From the NCBI RefSeq assembly GCF_030019515.1, contig NZ_JASEEQ010000007.1, forward strand, positions 1 to 64,000: DNA of 64,000 bases. The letters run 5' to 3'. Made by a program: the position numbers and the translations under genes. The notes beneath the pieces were generated by a model. It did not search any database and had not been told where the DNA came from. It saw only the letters and a list, made by a program, of their open reading frames with translations. Shown piece after piece: positions 1-8,733 of this stretch; positions within the stretch are counted from its first letter, which is position 1, and each line of letters starts with the position of its first letter. Source of the DNA: Nocardioides sp. Its GTDB lineage: Bacteria; Actinomycetota; Actinomycetes; Propionibacteriales; Nocardioidaceae.

Positions 1-1
1 A

Positions 2-187
2 CTCCTCGTCAGCGACCGCGAGCAGTCAGCCCCTGATCATCGGTGGATCGAGGCTAAGGCGCCGTCCTCGGAGAGGCGGGCCGCTGGCGGGCGACCTCGC
101 CAACCTGCTCCGGCACCACCGCCGCTGGCGGCTGTCGCACGCGAGCAGAAGTGGTTCAAGGTCGACGCCATGCCGTCGTACGTCTGA
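2..187 (+). CDS. possible C-terminal end of an unidentified protein (partial)
   Basis: An open frame enters from the left edge and stops at 185-187. The last 60 or so residues are Ala/Pro/Arg-rich and end in a less biased tail (EQKWFKVDAMPSYV), which looks like a natural C-terminus more than a shadow frame. No domain can be recognised and the start lies outside the window. The rest of the first 337 bases holds only a hairpin (284-309). It could still be non-coding. Confidence 0.25.
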   Translation, partial: LLVSDREQSAPDHRWIEAKAPSSERRAAGGRPRQPAPAPPPLAAVAREQKWFKVDAMPSYV

Positions 188-283
188 GGCAGCGGTCCGG
201 CTCGGGCGCGTTCCACCGTCGAGCGCCACGCCGGCCCTCAGCTACCCGAAATGGGACGCTCCAAATGACCGCTGGTCGACAGA

Positions 284-309
284 GGGGAGCCGGTTTGGCC
301 CGGCTCCCC
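284..309 (-). terminator. strong hairpin downstream of the SIR2 gene
   Basis: GGGGAGCCGG and CCGGCTCCCC form a perfect 10-bp stem around a 6-base loop (TTTGGC). It lies 28 bases past the stop codon of the minus-strand SIR2 gene. There is no clear U-tract, as is common for actinobacterial hairpin terminators. It could serve transcripts from either side. Confidence 0.5.
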
Positions 310-337
310 ATCCGACCCGACCCGAACGTCGACTGGC

Positions 338-1885
338 TCAGCCGACATCGGGAGGCGCGCCCCGTCCCACAGGCCGTCCGTCATCCCCCTCACTCGATGC
401 ACCGAAACCTTCCAGAGCGTGCGCTAGCGCCGCCCAGCCTTCATAACGCCTGGAGCGCTGCCCGACCCTCTGCGCAAGACCACGGATTTCGCGTGCGATT
501 TCCCGGTCCTCCTTGGTGGGCAGTAGGCCCACAAAGCGTTCGTCGAGGAGCCAAGTCGTGTCCTGACACGCGTGCATCGCGACACCATCGAGGAATACCT
601 CAAGCTCGCGGGCCGACCCGGGAAGGATGCCGTCGCCCATCCGCAGCCATCTGACCTTGCCCTCCCACAGCGCCGCACGCGCCTCGTCCCCCGACACATC
701 GAGGAGCGTGGCGAAGGGTTCGCTTGATCCATCGCGGCCGCTAGTGCGGTAGTCGTCGACCTCGAGGAGCAGCCGTACGACGTTGTCGTCCTTGAGCGAA
801 AGTCCCACCATCAGCATGTGCCGTGTGAGCGCAACAGCCTGCAACACGGACGCCGCTGGCTTGACCCGGGCGTCGTACCGGACAAAGTCGCTGCGCGTGA
901 GAACAATAGAGGTCGGGTCATCCAGAGAGCCGTGCATCTTCAGCAGCCAGTGCTCGGATGGATCACCCACGGTCGCAGGAAGCGTGCGCAGCTCCAGGTT
1001 CGGGTCCGCAGCGCGGACAGCGCGTTCGAAGAGTGAGTCGTAGTTGGTCGTCAATGTCTCTCGCGTCCGAAGGCCGGCCAGGAGTGCGTGGGCCAGCGAC
1101 GGCCGCACCGTCCGATGCATGGCGGCCACTACCGCCGGTCCCAGCTGACCGCTTAGCAGCCGGGAAAGCAGTTCGGCTTGATCCAGTGGAGACTCCGCGA
1201 GCTTTCTGACCTGCGAGAGGACGCTGCGATCCTGGTTTGCCCCGAGCTGATCGATCAGCTCCTCCCACGACGGCAGCCCTGCCGGGATGCTGGCGCCCGC
1301 GCCGATCATCAGAGCCAACTGCCCGCGGGCGGCGAGATCGCCCAGCCGGCGCTGCCCCCGATCCGACGGCTCACTTGATCGCAGGGACTTCCGCTTGTGC
1401 TGCACCGCGGCATACACCGATCGGTCTGGTGTGACCACCACGACGTCGATTTCATGCTCCTGCACGGCGTGTTCAAGGGTCTCGAGGAGGGCGACGACCA
1501 CCTCGCCCTGCCGCCCCGCGAGACCACCGAGCCCGATGCCCAGGACCGGGACGGCCACCAGCGGCAGCAGCCGTCCCTTCATTGGCTCGAGACCGCTCTC
1601 GGCGATCTCCCGCATGACAGTCGCAAGCCTGGCGGCGAGACCAAGCGGTCCAACGTCGTGCAGGTGAGAGTCGCCGACGTCGATGAACCAAACCGGCATT
1701 CCATCCGCTGCCCGGCCATAGCCACCGGGCGACCACTCCGAGGGCTGTAGCCGCCCGGGATCGCGGCCTAACAGTTCATCCCAGTGAGGCTCCACAACGA
1801 AGTACTCATCAGTCGGGATCACCGCTGCATCGTGCACGAGGTCCTCGATACGGCCGTTGACGACGAAGACATGACCACCGCTCAT
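338..1885 (-). CDS. SIR2-family protein with N-terminal macro/SLOG-like domain
   Basis: About 515 residues. The N-terminal 170 residues look like a macro/SLOG-type Rossmann domain: a VPVLGIGLGG stretch and the closing VVVTPDRSVYAAVQ strand. Then comes a SIR2_2 domain with the NAD-binding GAGAS motif, TTNYD, and KMHGS carrying the expected catalytic His. SIR2 domains of this kind act as NAD+ hydrolases in abortive-infection systems such as Thoeris ThsA, where a second nucleotide-sensing domain gates activity; the same logic is inferred here. ATG at 1885 is preferred over the in-frame start at 1948 because the domain begins there. No TIR-type signal producer is nearby, so it may act alone. NADase function is inferred from motifs. 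Confidence 0.75.
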   Translation of the reverse strand: MSGGHVFVVNGRIEDLVHDAAVIPTDEYFVVEPHWDELLGRDPGRLQPSEWSPGGYGRAADGMPVWFIDVGDSHLHDVGPLGLAARLATVMREIAESGLEPMKGRLLPLVAVPVLGIGLGGLAGRQGEVVVALLETLEHAVQEHEIDVVVVTPDRSVYAAVQHKRKSLRSSEPSDRGQRRLGDLAARGQLALMIGAGASIPAGLPSWEELIDQLGANQDRSVLSQVRKLAESPLDQAELLSRLLSGQLGPAVVAAMHRTVRPSLAHALLAGLRTRETLTTNYDSLFERAVRAADPNLELRTLPATVGDPSEHWLLKMHGSLDDPTSIVLTRSDFVRYDARVKPAASVLQAVALTRHMLMVGLSLKDDNVVRLLLEVDDYRTSGRDGSSEPFATLLDVSGDEARAALWEGKVRWLRMGDGILPGSARELEVFLDGVAMHACQDTTWLLDERFVGLLPTKEDREIAREIRGLAQRVGQRSRRYEGWAALAHALEGFGASSEGDDGRPVGRGAPPDVG

Positions 1886-2071
1886 GAGCTCATCTTGGGC
1901 CTCGCCGGATCGTGCCGGAAGTGGTGGGCCACTCAACACGCGCCCCACGAGCAGGCCCGCGCCCGGTCGAGGGGCCTGGTCCCGGGCTCACGGCGTTCGA
2001 GTATTGGATTGACACCCGACCTCCAGGGAGTCTCCTGTCCCTGTCCGGGCACATGTGTCGACCGTTCTCTC

Positions 2072-2083
2072 TACCGTTGACGT
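2072..2083 (+). promoter_or_regulatory. candidate leaderless promoter for the HD gene
   Basis: TACCGT (TAnnnT) at 2072-2077 ends 6 bases before the ATG at 2084, the spacing expected for a leaderless actinobacterial transcript, and no Shine-Dalgarno is visible. A TTGACA hexamer at 2009-2014 is too far upstream to pair with it. Weak evidence, from sequence only. Confidence 0.3.
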
Positions 2084-2857
2084 ATGGACCACGAGCCGAT
2101 GACCTTGGAGGACGCGCGAGCGCTCGCCCAGACCGCGCACCGCGGGCAAGAAGACAAGCTCGGCGTCGAGTACATCCAGCACGTCGAGGCGGTCGCGGCG
2201 GGGCTTCTCGACTTCGATCTCGACATCCAGATCGCTGGCATGCTCCATGACGTTCTCGAGGACTCCCACTTCACTCTGGACGACCTCCGAGCACGGGGTG
2301 TCCCCGAGCGGTCGTTGGCGGCGATCGAGATGGTCTCCCGCAACCTCCACCCGGACCTGAGCTACGACGAAGCGATTCTCCAGATCAGCACCTCGTTGGA
2401 CGCCACGCTGGTGAAGATCTCGGATAATGCACACAACTCCCGACCCGACCGAGTCGCCGCACTGGAACTGGTCACTGGGAAGCCGACGAATCCGAGGTAC
2501 GCGCGAGCACGCGAGGTTCTCTACGAGGCCGCGCCGGCTGACCAGGTCGCCAAGATTCTGCGCAGAGTCTCGCCACCGCTTTTTCGCGAGCTGCCTGCAG
2601 CCGCTGTCGTGGTGGACAGCCTTCAAGAGTTGTTCGCGATCTTCGACGTCGCGGACCTCGACGGACTCGCGGGGTCCATCGGTGACAACCTCGACCCGGA
2701 CGTGTACCCGGGCGACGACCCCGAGTCCGCTCCTGAGCTGATCGTCGGTCGCTACGGCTTCTCGCTCGAGTTCCCGACAACGCTGGCCGCCTTCTGGGAC
2801 GACGTCGACCAAGCCGAGCAGTGGGAACTCGATCGAGTGGAGGCCACGGAGCCATGA
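2084..2857 (+). CDS. HD-domain phosphohydrolase, RSH/MESH1-like
   Basis: 257 residues. The N-terminal half carries the metal-dependent HD signature of RelA/SpoT-type hydrolases: H33 (YIQH), H55-D56 (AGMLHDVLED) and D114 (VKISDNAHN). The VKISDNAHN stretch resembles the VKLADRLHN motif of (p)ppGpp hydrolases. There is no synthetase, TGS or ACT domain, so this is a hydrolase-only protein that would cleave (p)ppGpp or a related nucleotide. The C-terminal 120 residues are acidic and unassigned. It is monocistronic and converges on the TM0106-type gene. The substrate is not determinable from sequence; in a defence island it could clear toxic alarmone-like nucleotides. Confidence 0.72.
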   Translation: MDHEPMTLEDARALAQTAHRGQEDKLGVEYIQHVEAVAAGLLDFDLDIQIAGMLHDVLEDSHFTLDDLRARGVPERSLAAIEMVSRNLHPDLSYDEAILQISTSLDATLVKISDNAHNSRPDRVAALELVTGKPTNPRYARAREVLYEAAPADQVAKILRRVSPPLFRELPAAAVVVDSLQELFAIFDVADLDGLAGSIGDNLDPDVYPGDDPESAPELIVGRYGFSLEFPTTLAAFWDDVDQAEQWELDRVEATEP

Positions 2858-2959
2858 CCGAGCCAGACGTGTTCGTCTGTTTCATACGATCGGGACCGGG
2901 TGCAACTGACGGGCATCGCGTCGTCGGCTCTTGCTGGCACGGCCTGCGACTTGAGACTG

Positions 2960-4612
2960 TCAGAGGCCGTTACGGATCGCAGCGGTGGCGCGAACGTCGT
3001 CCTCGTTGTAGGCGAGGATGCGCTTCTGTCCTGAAAGGCGAGCAACCTCATCGTTTGCGGCGCGCGCTTCCATCAACCAAAGTTGAGACTGGAGCCCGCC
3101 TGGGTCCTCGTCTCGCCAGTTGAAGCCGAACTCCGGTGCGACTTTCTTGATCCCGAGTCCGAAGAGGCCGAAGTAATGCTCTCGGATGATCGGAAGCAGA
3201 TCGACAAAGTGCGCAAGCAGGTCCGCGACCGCAGGCTCGCCGAGGAGCCGCTTCAGGTAGGCCGGCTCGGGGTGGGCGTAGTGGTAGACCAATAGCGACT
3301 GTCCAGCTGCAGCGGCGGCGGCGATCTGTCCTCGCAGCCAGGTCGCGAAGCTCTCGGCAAGTGCGATCGCTCCGGCGTCATCGAGTTCCCTCCACGCGAC
3401 GACCGGGCGGTAGACGGGTTCCTCACCTGCACGGTTGACCAGCGCGCCCCAAAGGTAAACGTGATCGTCGGGGTCCCACTCGATGTCGAAGTCGATCTCG
3501 ACGTCGGCTCGTGGGACGGAGATTGGTCCCGTCGTTTCACGTTCGAGATTCCGCCCGTCGCGGATCATGCGAGCGCGCCGAATTGCGGTCATGAGTCGGC
3601 CGAGTGGGTCCTTGAGATGGGTGACTTCTGGGAGGTATGACGCCTGCAGGGCGGGATCGCTCGGGTCGAGGCCCGCGAGATCCTCGATGCTCACGACCCC
3701 GGCGTCGGCCAACGCGGCCCATTCCCGGACGGAGAGTCGACCGGACTTGATCTGCCTGCTCGCCACAGATTCGCCAGCCACGTCGCGGCAGTAGTCGAGC
3801 CACGGGCACGACTCGCACTCGTCGGTGAAGATCGGCTGGACTAGAGCCGGTTCGCCGGAGGCCGCCGCTCGGGCGACCTTGAGCCGGAACCCCTGCTCGT
3901 GGTCGTAGCGTTCCAGAGCCGACCGCTTGGCGGTACCGCGGGAGCGGGAGTAGGTCTCGAACAGGGCAGTGTCGAGGTCGACCCAGGTGAGTAGCCGACC
4001 GCTGGTGGTCAGGTCGGGGACGATGTCGCTGCCGATGATGAAGCCCCTTGGAGGCCCTTGTGGCGCGCGTCCGATCGCCTCGAGCATTCGCCAGTAGTGG
4101 GCCAGTTGAAGGTAGTCGTCGAATCGTGCGGCTGTCTCAGCGCCGAAGCCGTTGGCCGTGAGGATGTCACTCGGGTCTTCGATGGTGGAGTAGCTCAACG
4201 TTCCCTTCGCTCGACGCGCGACAATCCGGTGACCTTTGACGTCTCCGGGCAGGTAGCCGCCCGACGTGCCGAGCAGAATGTCAGGGCGGCCGGTGCGCCC
4301 ACCCTCGGTGTCGTCGGGAAGCCAACCGCCGAGGATCACGTCGACGTCGTCCTCCATCGCCTGGACGGTGGCGGCGATGGCGTTCGCCTTGCCGCGCACG
4401 TCGGACAGGTCGACGTACCGCGAATCAGCCAGGCTCGCCTCAAGTTCGTTGAAGATGGTGACCTCGAATGCGATGCCGGCGTCGAATCGCATCTGGAGGC
4501 TGGCAGGGACCTCCCACTCGACCTTCTCGATCGACGGGTCCCATTCGTTGTGAACCCTCCGAGCACAGCGCTTGGCGTCGTACCCGGTCAGAAGAACGGG
4601 CTGTTGCGACAT
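2960..4612 (-). CDS. TM0106-family RecB-like nuclease
   Basis: About 550 residues. The N-terminal half is a RecB/Cas4-like PD-(D/E)XK region (DILLG then GDVKGH), followed by a Cys-containing segment (CESCPWLDYC) like those holding an Fe-S cluster in Cas4-type nucleases. The C-terminal half is an RNase H-fold 3'-5' exonuclease-like domain beginning near DVEIDFDIEWD and ending with YNEDDVRAT, the Exo III-type YxxDD motif. This two-nuclease layout is that of the TM0106 family. ATG 4612 is chosen over 4618 because GAGGTG lies 4 bases upstream. It is the last gene of the five-gene minus-strand operon diverging from nrtR. Confidence 0.8.
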   Translation of the reverse strand: MSQQPVLLTGYDAKRCARRVHNEWDPSIEKVEWEVPASLQMRFDAGIAFEVTIFNELEASLADSRYVDLSDVRGKANAIAATVQAMEDDVDVILGGWLPDDTEGGRTGRPDILLGTSGGYLPGDVKGHRIVARRAKGTLSYSTIEDPSDILTANGFGAETAARFDDYLQLAHYWRMLEAIGRAPQGPPRGFIIGSDIVPDLTTSGRLLTWVDLDTALFETYSRSRGTAKRSALERYDHEQGFRLKVARAAASGEPALVQPIFTDECESCPWLDYCRDVAGESVASRQIKSGRLSVREWAALADAGVVSIEDLAGLDPSDPALQASYLPEVTHLKDPLGRLMTAIRRARMIRDGRNLERETTGPISVPRADVEIDFDIEWDPDDHVYLWGALVNRAGEEPVYRPVVAWRELDDAGAIALAESFATWLRGQIAAAAAAGQSLLVYHYAHPEPAYLKRLLGEPAVADLLAHFVDLLPIIREHYFGLFGLGIKKVAPEFGFNWRDEDPGGLQSQLWLMEARAANDEVARLSGQKRILAYNEDDVRATAAIRNGL

Positions 4613-4627
4613 GAGCACCTCGGTCGT

Positions 4628-5377
4628 TCAGCAGTTGACGTAGCGGATCGGGTTGGCGTCGCCCTTCTTGTAGAGATGGGCGACGCTGGTGTTGAGGTAT
4701 GCCGCCATCTCGGCAGCAACCTGCCCACTGAAGCCCCAGCGGAGGCCATCCTTGTCCGCCTCTTCAGGTGTCCAAGGACGCCAGGCATCGATCTTGTACA
4801 CCTGGCGGATCACGCCGTGGTTTATCGAGAACGCGTACTTGGCGAGGTTTCGCCGCTCGCCGATCTTCCACCAGAAGCGGGTCGCGCGGTACAGCTCGTC
4901 GGCCGTCATGGTCGGCGTCCACAGACCCGGGATCTTGATGAGGAGCGACGGCTCGGTGATTTCGGGGGCCCGTGGGGCGTCGTAGAGGCTCGTCACGACG
5001 TTCGCGCTCGCGAGCCCGCGTGTCGAGTGGTGGTGGCCGAGCACAGCGTTGGCGAGCGAGAAGTACTGGTTCTCTTGTCCCGTGTCGACAAGCCGGTACG
5101 CATCGATGACGGCGGCTTCAACCTCATACGCGAGCTTCTCAGAGGACAGTCCGTGGCGGAGGATAAATGCTTCGACGTCGTGACCTCCGGCATGGATGCT
5201 GCGAATCAAGTCGAGCTTCGCGCTGAGTTCCCCGTCGGTCGCGACGATCGCATCTTGGGCGTGCTGGAAGACGCGGTTGCCTTTGCCCTTCCCGATGTAG
5301 AAGACCCGGCCGTCCAGCGGATTGCGCAGGGCGTAGACGTACCACCCGATCTTCTCTGCCACGTACGGGCTGAACAT
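4628..5377 (-). CDS. GIY-YIG nuclease-like protein (LEM-3 type)
   Basis: 249 residues. The N-terminus has WYVYAL, RVFYIGKGKGNR and a following HAQ, matching the GIY-YIG core in the variant seen in LEM-3-like proteins. The rest (FILRHGL, then a region with RATRFWWKIGERR) is typical of a larger family of GIY-YIG proteins of unknown target. It is probably a DNA endonuclease. It begins 3 bases after the zinc-ribbon gene and ends 15 bases before the TM0106 start, so it sits inside one transcript. Nuclease activity is inferred. Confidence 0.72.
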   Translation of the reverse strand: MFSPYVAEKIGWYVYALRNPLDGRVFYIGKGKGNRVFQHAQDAIVATDGELSAKLDLIRSIHAGGHDVEAFILRHGLSSEKLAYEVEAAVIDAYRLVDTGQENQYFSLANAVLGHHHSTRGLASANVVTSLYDAPRAPEITEPSLLIKIPGLWTPTMTADELYRATRFWWKIGERRNLAKYAFSINHGVIRQVYKIDAWRPWTPEEADKDGLRWGFSGQVAAEMAAYLNTSVAHLYKKGDANPIRYVNC

Positions 5378-5380
5378 GGC

Positions 5381-6199
5381 TTACCCCTTGTCCTTTGCCC
5401 ACCACAGGAACGCAGCGGCGTGCTGTTGGTGCTTGAAACCGTCGCCTAGCAGCGCAAGCAGGAGGTCGTTGCTCCACAGGATCAGGCGGCCGATGGTCCA
5501 GTTGACCTTCTCTGGGTCCGGGAGTTCGAGCCCCCAGATCGAGCGGGCGATCTCGCGTTTGCCGGCCTCGCCGGTGTACTTGAGGATCGTGAGGTACCGG
5601 TCGGGGTAGGCAATGCAGAGCACCTTGGTCAGCAGCGACTCCTTGAAGCCCTTCATACCGAAGGACTTGGTGTCCTGGATCAGCGCGGTGAGGCGGTCCT
5701 CTAGGTCGACCGGTGAAGTGCCCCGCAGGAGATAATCGATGACCTTGCCGACCCGATCGGCGCCTGCGTCAGCGCCCATCTCGTTCCAGGCGTCGTTGAA
5801 CACGGACATGTTGCCGGGGTTGGCACCAATGTTGCTGTTGGCGAAGTCCTTCAAGTCCTGAGGATCCGCGGAACGCAGGCCCTCGGCGCTGAAGACTTGC
5901 TGATACTTGGCCCAGTACGGTGCGACATTCGGCTCCGGCTCCGGCTCTCGCTTCAGGAACTCAGCCTTTAGCCCCCCGGCCCGTGCCAGTCTGTTCGGGT
6001 CGACATCGTCTGGCTTGGGGAACCGCTTCTTGATGTCGTCGAGCGTCGGCAAGGCGACCTTCTGCCGCGCCGGCTCACCGCGCAGCCACTCATACCCGCA
6101 CTCCGCGCAGCGCAGCCTCCGCTGGGTTCCCGTGAGCGTCTCGACAAGCACGACGTGGTCGTCGGTCTTGCAGGTGGGGCAGTCGAGATCAAGCGCCAT
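5381..6199 (-). CDS. zinc-ribbon protein of unknown function
   Basis: 272 residues. The first 45 residues form a zinc ribbon: CPTC, then CAEC about 20 residues later. The rest is soluble and mostly helical. A PDRYLTILKYTGEAG stretch resembles segments found in N-terminal domains of restriction-like proteins, but no family can be named. It sits between the DraG/phosphatase fusion (30-base gap) and the GIY-YIG gene, so it probably works with a nucleic-acid-targeting complex. The ribbon suggests DNA or RNA binding. Function unknown. Confidence 0.7.
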   Translation of the reverse strand: MALDLDCPTCKTDDHVVLVETLTGTQRRLRCAECGYEWLRGEPARQKVALPTLDDIKKRFPKPDDVDPNRLARAGGLKAEFLKREPEPEPNVAPYWAKYQQVFSAEGLRSADPQDLKDFANSNIGANPGNMSVFNDAWNEMGADAGADRVGKVIDYLLRGTSPVDLEDRLTALIQDTKSFGMKGFKESLLTKVLCIAYPDRYLTILKYTGEAGKREIARSIWGLELPDPEKVNWTIGRLILWSNDLLLALLGDGFKHQQHAAAFLWWAKDKG

Positions 6200-6229
6200 G
6201 GGTCGTTCCTTCCGAGGTCACAAGGCCAT

Positions 6230-7690
6230 TCAAGCCTGAAGGCCGGACACTTCGAGGCGTTTGAGGGCAGCCAGGAACCCGGTGTTCGGCCGAGCCGCAG
6301 GCAGTACGGAACAGACCGCCTCACACGCCTCGGCCGCGTCGACACCGCGCAGCATGGCGTACGCGATGGCGACGGTCGGCGTACGACTCTGGGCAGCGAC
6401 GCAGTGCAGGAGTACAACGTGACCCTGTTCGCGCAGCGTCGCGACCGTTCGAGCGGCATCCGCCAGAATGAAGTCGAGATTGGGATTCACGGCTGGGTCG
6501 GCGTGGTCGATGAGCCTGTAGGCGACGTGCTCGAGGTCGGCCCGGATCTGCTCATGGCCGACGAGACAGAGGCTGACGACGGCCGTGACTTCCTCCGGCA
6601 CATTGTCGAGCGCGGAGGCGTCGGCGAGCACCACGCCGTCGTCGTACGGGTGCCGCACCAAGGTCTTTGCGGATCCGTACATCGAGTAGTCGATGTGGCC
6701 GGAGAAAGGCCAGTCGTAGACGCCAGGGCCCTTGTTAGCCGCCAGGTGGGCGAGCTCGACCAGTCGTTCGCCGCGGATGCCGGGATACCCGTGCGAAAGG
6801 CGTCGCCACTCTGCCGGTATGGCCGACGCCCCGTAACGCGCCCCGAGCAGCGCGCCGGCGATCGCCGCGACGGTGTCCGTGTCGTCACCGATCCGGACGG
6901 CGGTGACGAGGCTGTCCACGAGGTGCCGACACGCCTGGCCTTCCGTTGGTTCGGGGGTGTGCGTGATCGCGGACCATGCCGCTTGGAGCGCCGCGACTGC
7001 CCAGCCATTGGGCCGAAAGCGCCCGGGTTCGGAGCCCTCGGCTTCGTCGATGCGGTCGGTCCAGTAGGCCGCCGCCTCGTCGGTCAGGTAGTCGAGACCG
7101 GCACGGACCTCGAGTTCGGCGTGCAGGATCGCGTGGCGGATCGCCAGCGACCACAGCACGCAGGCCTCTTGCGCGTGGGGGTCGTAATGGGTCAGCGCAC
7201 CGACCTTGCGTGCCGCCTCTACGAGGGCGACCGGGTCGTCCAGATACGGCAGCGCGACTGGCGCCGTGCGCATGAGCGAGCCGTTGCCAGCGGTGTGACC
7301 GGTCTGGGCGTGCAGGTCGTGCGACGTAGCGGTCATCGTCGCGGCCGTCGGATCGGCACCGACAGCGCCCAGGATGGTTCGCGTCTGGTTGCCGATGTCG
7401 GGCGGGCGGGAGTCGTACCACGCGCGGAAGTTGCGGGCGATCTGCGTGAGCGCTTCCTCGCTGCGTAGGTCGGCGCCCGTAGCGGCGACGTTCAGGATGG
7501 CCCAGGACATGGTGGTGTCATCGGTCCATTCGCCGGGGGCGAAACCGCCGAGGCCGCCGCCGATCATGCGGGGACCTTCGGGTCCGACCTTGGCCAGACC
7601 GAACTCGTATGGCGCCCCGAGGGCGTCGCCCACGGCTGTGCCGAGCTCGGCCCCGCAAGCACGGTCGAGTTGTGCGGGAGACAGCTTCAT
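6230..7690 (-). CDS. ADP-ribosylglycohydrolase fused to a dual-specificity phosphatase
   Basis: 486 residues. Residues 1-320 are a DraG/ARH domain with both metal-binding signatures, EWTDDTTM near the N-terminus and IGDDTDT further on, so it should remove ADP-ribose from a protein or nucleic acid. The last 130 residues are a protein-tyrosine/dual-specificity phosphatase domain with the P-loop HCVAAQSR (HCx5R, catalytic Cys about residue 430) followed by TPTVAIAY. The start ATG directly follows the TGA of the TY-Chap-like gene. The fusion implies coupled removal of ADP-ribose and phosphate marks. No ADP-ribosyltransferase is recognised nearby, so the substrate is unknown. Confidence 0.85.
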   Translation of the reverse strand: MKLSPAQLDRACGAELGTAVGDALGAPYEFGLAKVGPEGPRMIGGGLGGFAPGEWTDDTTMSWAILNVAATGADLRSEEALTQIARNFRAWYDSRPPDIGNQTRTILGAVGADPTAATMTATSHDLHAQTGHTAGNGSLMRTAPVALPYLDDPVALVEAARKVGALTHYDPHAQEACVLWSLAIRHAILHAELEVRAGLDYLTDEAAAYWTDRIDEAEGSEPGRFRPNGWAVAALQAAWSAITHTPEPTEGQACRHLVDSLVTAVRIGDDTDTVAAIAGALLGARYGASAIPAEWRRLSHGYPGIRGERLVELAHLAANKGPGVYDWPFSGHIDYSMYGSAKTLVRHPYDDGVVLADASALDNVPEEVTAVVSLCLVGHEQIRADLEHVAYRLIDHADPAVNPNLDFILADAARTVATLREQGHVVLLHCVAAQSRTPTVAIAYAMLRGVDAAEACEAVCSVLPAARPNTGFLAALKRLEVSGLQA

Positions 7691-8698
7691 TCAGGCCACC
7701 TTCGCGCCGGTGCGGTAGGCCAGGTCGTCGCGGATGGACGTCATGGCCTCGAGGAAGAGGTCGAGCATCGCGTCCAGGTGGCTGGGCACGAACGGGAAGC
7801 CAGGAAGGACGAGGGTCTGCCAGACCGCCCGGTCGCGCAGGGTCCACCGGACCCAGAGGTTGTCCCGGTTAAGCAGGCCAATCTCAACCGCGGTAGCCCG
7901 ACGTGAGTGCACGTCGTGCGCCACGCGGGCCATGATCTCGACGGCAGGCTGGTCCCCCCGGACCCGGACCCAGACCGGCTGGCCCAGGTGGTGCAGCACG
8001 AAGTCGCCGTCGTCATCGATGGGGGGTTCACCCTCGTACTTCTCGCGGAGCAAGCTCTGCACGATGTGGAGCAGGTCGTCCCGGTCGACCGGCTTTAGAG
8101 CCAGACGGTTCAGCACCGATTCACGCCCCCGGACCGTCCCCGCCGTCGCGGGAGCAGTCGGTTCGTCAACTGGAACCTCTGCAGTCGCGCACAACCCGAG
8201 AATGTCGGCGCTGTCCGCCGCAGGCCCCCACGCCTGATAGGTCAGCAACTGCGGGTGGACGACGCCGAAGTGGTAGCGAATTGCCCATACGACGTGGTTC
8301 GCGATCTCGTCAGCGCTGGTGACCGTCCGCTCGATGTACCAGTTCTGCTCGGTCGCGTCGTTGCCCGACCATCCCATCAGCGCGAAGAAGTCGGAACCAT
8401 CCTCATCGAGCTGATACTGGGGCAGCAGATATGCGTTGCCCGAGACCTCCGCCCGGATCATCCGACCGTCGCCGAAGCCCGCGAACTGAGCGTACGGCGG
8501 ACAGCCGGCGTCGCCCTCGGGATCCGGGTCGGTCAGCTCGATCAGCAGGTGGTCGCCCTCGTCCGGGTCGACCATCGTGGAGAGGTAGGCCGTCAGGTCC
8601 TCCTCCAGCTTCTCCCACAGCGCGTCGAGTTCCTCGATCGCGTCGCTGCCCTCTCGGGGCGTGCCGGCGGGCGTTCCGCCGTGATTCGTGTTCGTCAT
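7691..8698 (-). CDS. TY-Chap-like chaperone-fold protein
   Basis: 335 residues, acidic. Two halves each look like a T3SS-chaperone/YbjN (TY-Chap) fold: the first has PYAQFAGF, AEVSGNAYL and a HFGVVHPQLL ending, features of the N-terminal TY-Chap module of actinobacterial conflict proteins. The second starts near VDRDDLLHIVQ and contains HLGQPVWVRV. Such proteins are thought to bind peptides or partner proteins. It is the first gene of the operon leading to the DraG/phosphatase fusion, with an AGGGGG ribosome site 8 bases before ATG 8698. Family assignment is from remembered pattern and not from an alignment. Confidence 0.6.
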   Translation of the reverse strand: MTNTNHGGTPAGTPREGSDAIEELDALWEKLEEDLTAYLSTMVDPDEGDHLLIELTDPDPEGDAGCPPYAQFAGFGDGRMIRAEVSGNAYLLPQYQLDEDGSDFFALMGWSGNDATEQNWYIERTVTSADEIANHVVWAIRYHFGVVHPQLLTYQAWGPAADSADILGLCATAEVPVDEPTAPATAGTVRGRESVLNRLALKPVDRDDLLHIVQSLLREKYEGEPPIDDDGDFVLHHLGQPVWVRVRGDQPAVEIMARVAHDVHSRRATAVEIGLLNRDNLWVRWTLRDRAVWQTLVLPGFPFVPSHLDAMLDLFLEAMTSIRDDLAYRTGAKVA

Positions 8699-8709
8699 CT
8701 CGATCCCCC

Positions 8710-8732
8710 TTTAGCATCCTCGTGTCGCTAAA
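8710..8732. promoter_or_regulatory. palindromic operator 1 (NrtR candidate)
   Basis: TTTAGC at 8710-8715 and GCTAAA at 8727-8732 are perfect inverted arms with an 11-base spacer. It lies 12 bases upstream of the TY-Chap-like start and upstream of nrtR. The same design repeats in operator 2, centred 24 bases away. NrtR repressors bind roughly 21-23 bp TA-rich palindromes, so NrtR is the obvious ligand-controlled binder. Confidence 0.65.
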
Positions 8733-8733
8733 C

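Noticed and set aside
4058..5449. 463-residue plus-strand open frame
   Set aside because: It is antisense to the TM0106 and GIY-YIG genes, which carry recognisable domains; its composition is that of a reverse-complement shadow.
6155..7468. 437-residue plus-strand open frame
   Set aside because: Antisense to the DraG-phosphatase fusion, which has clear motifs.
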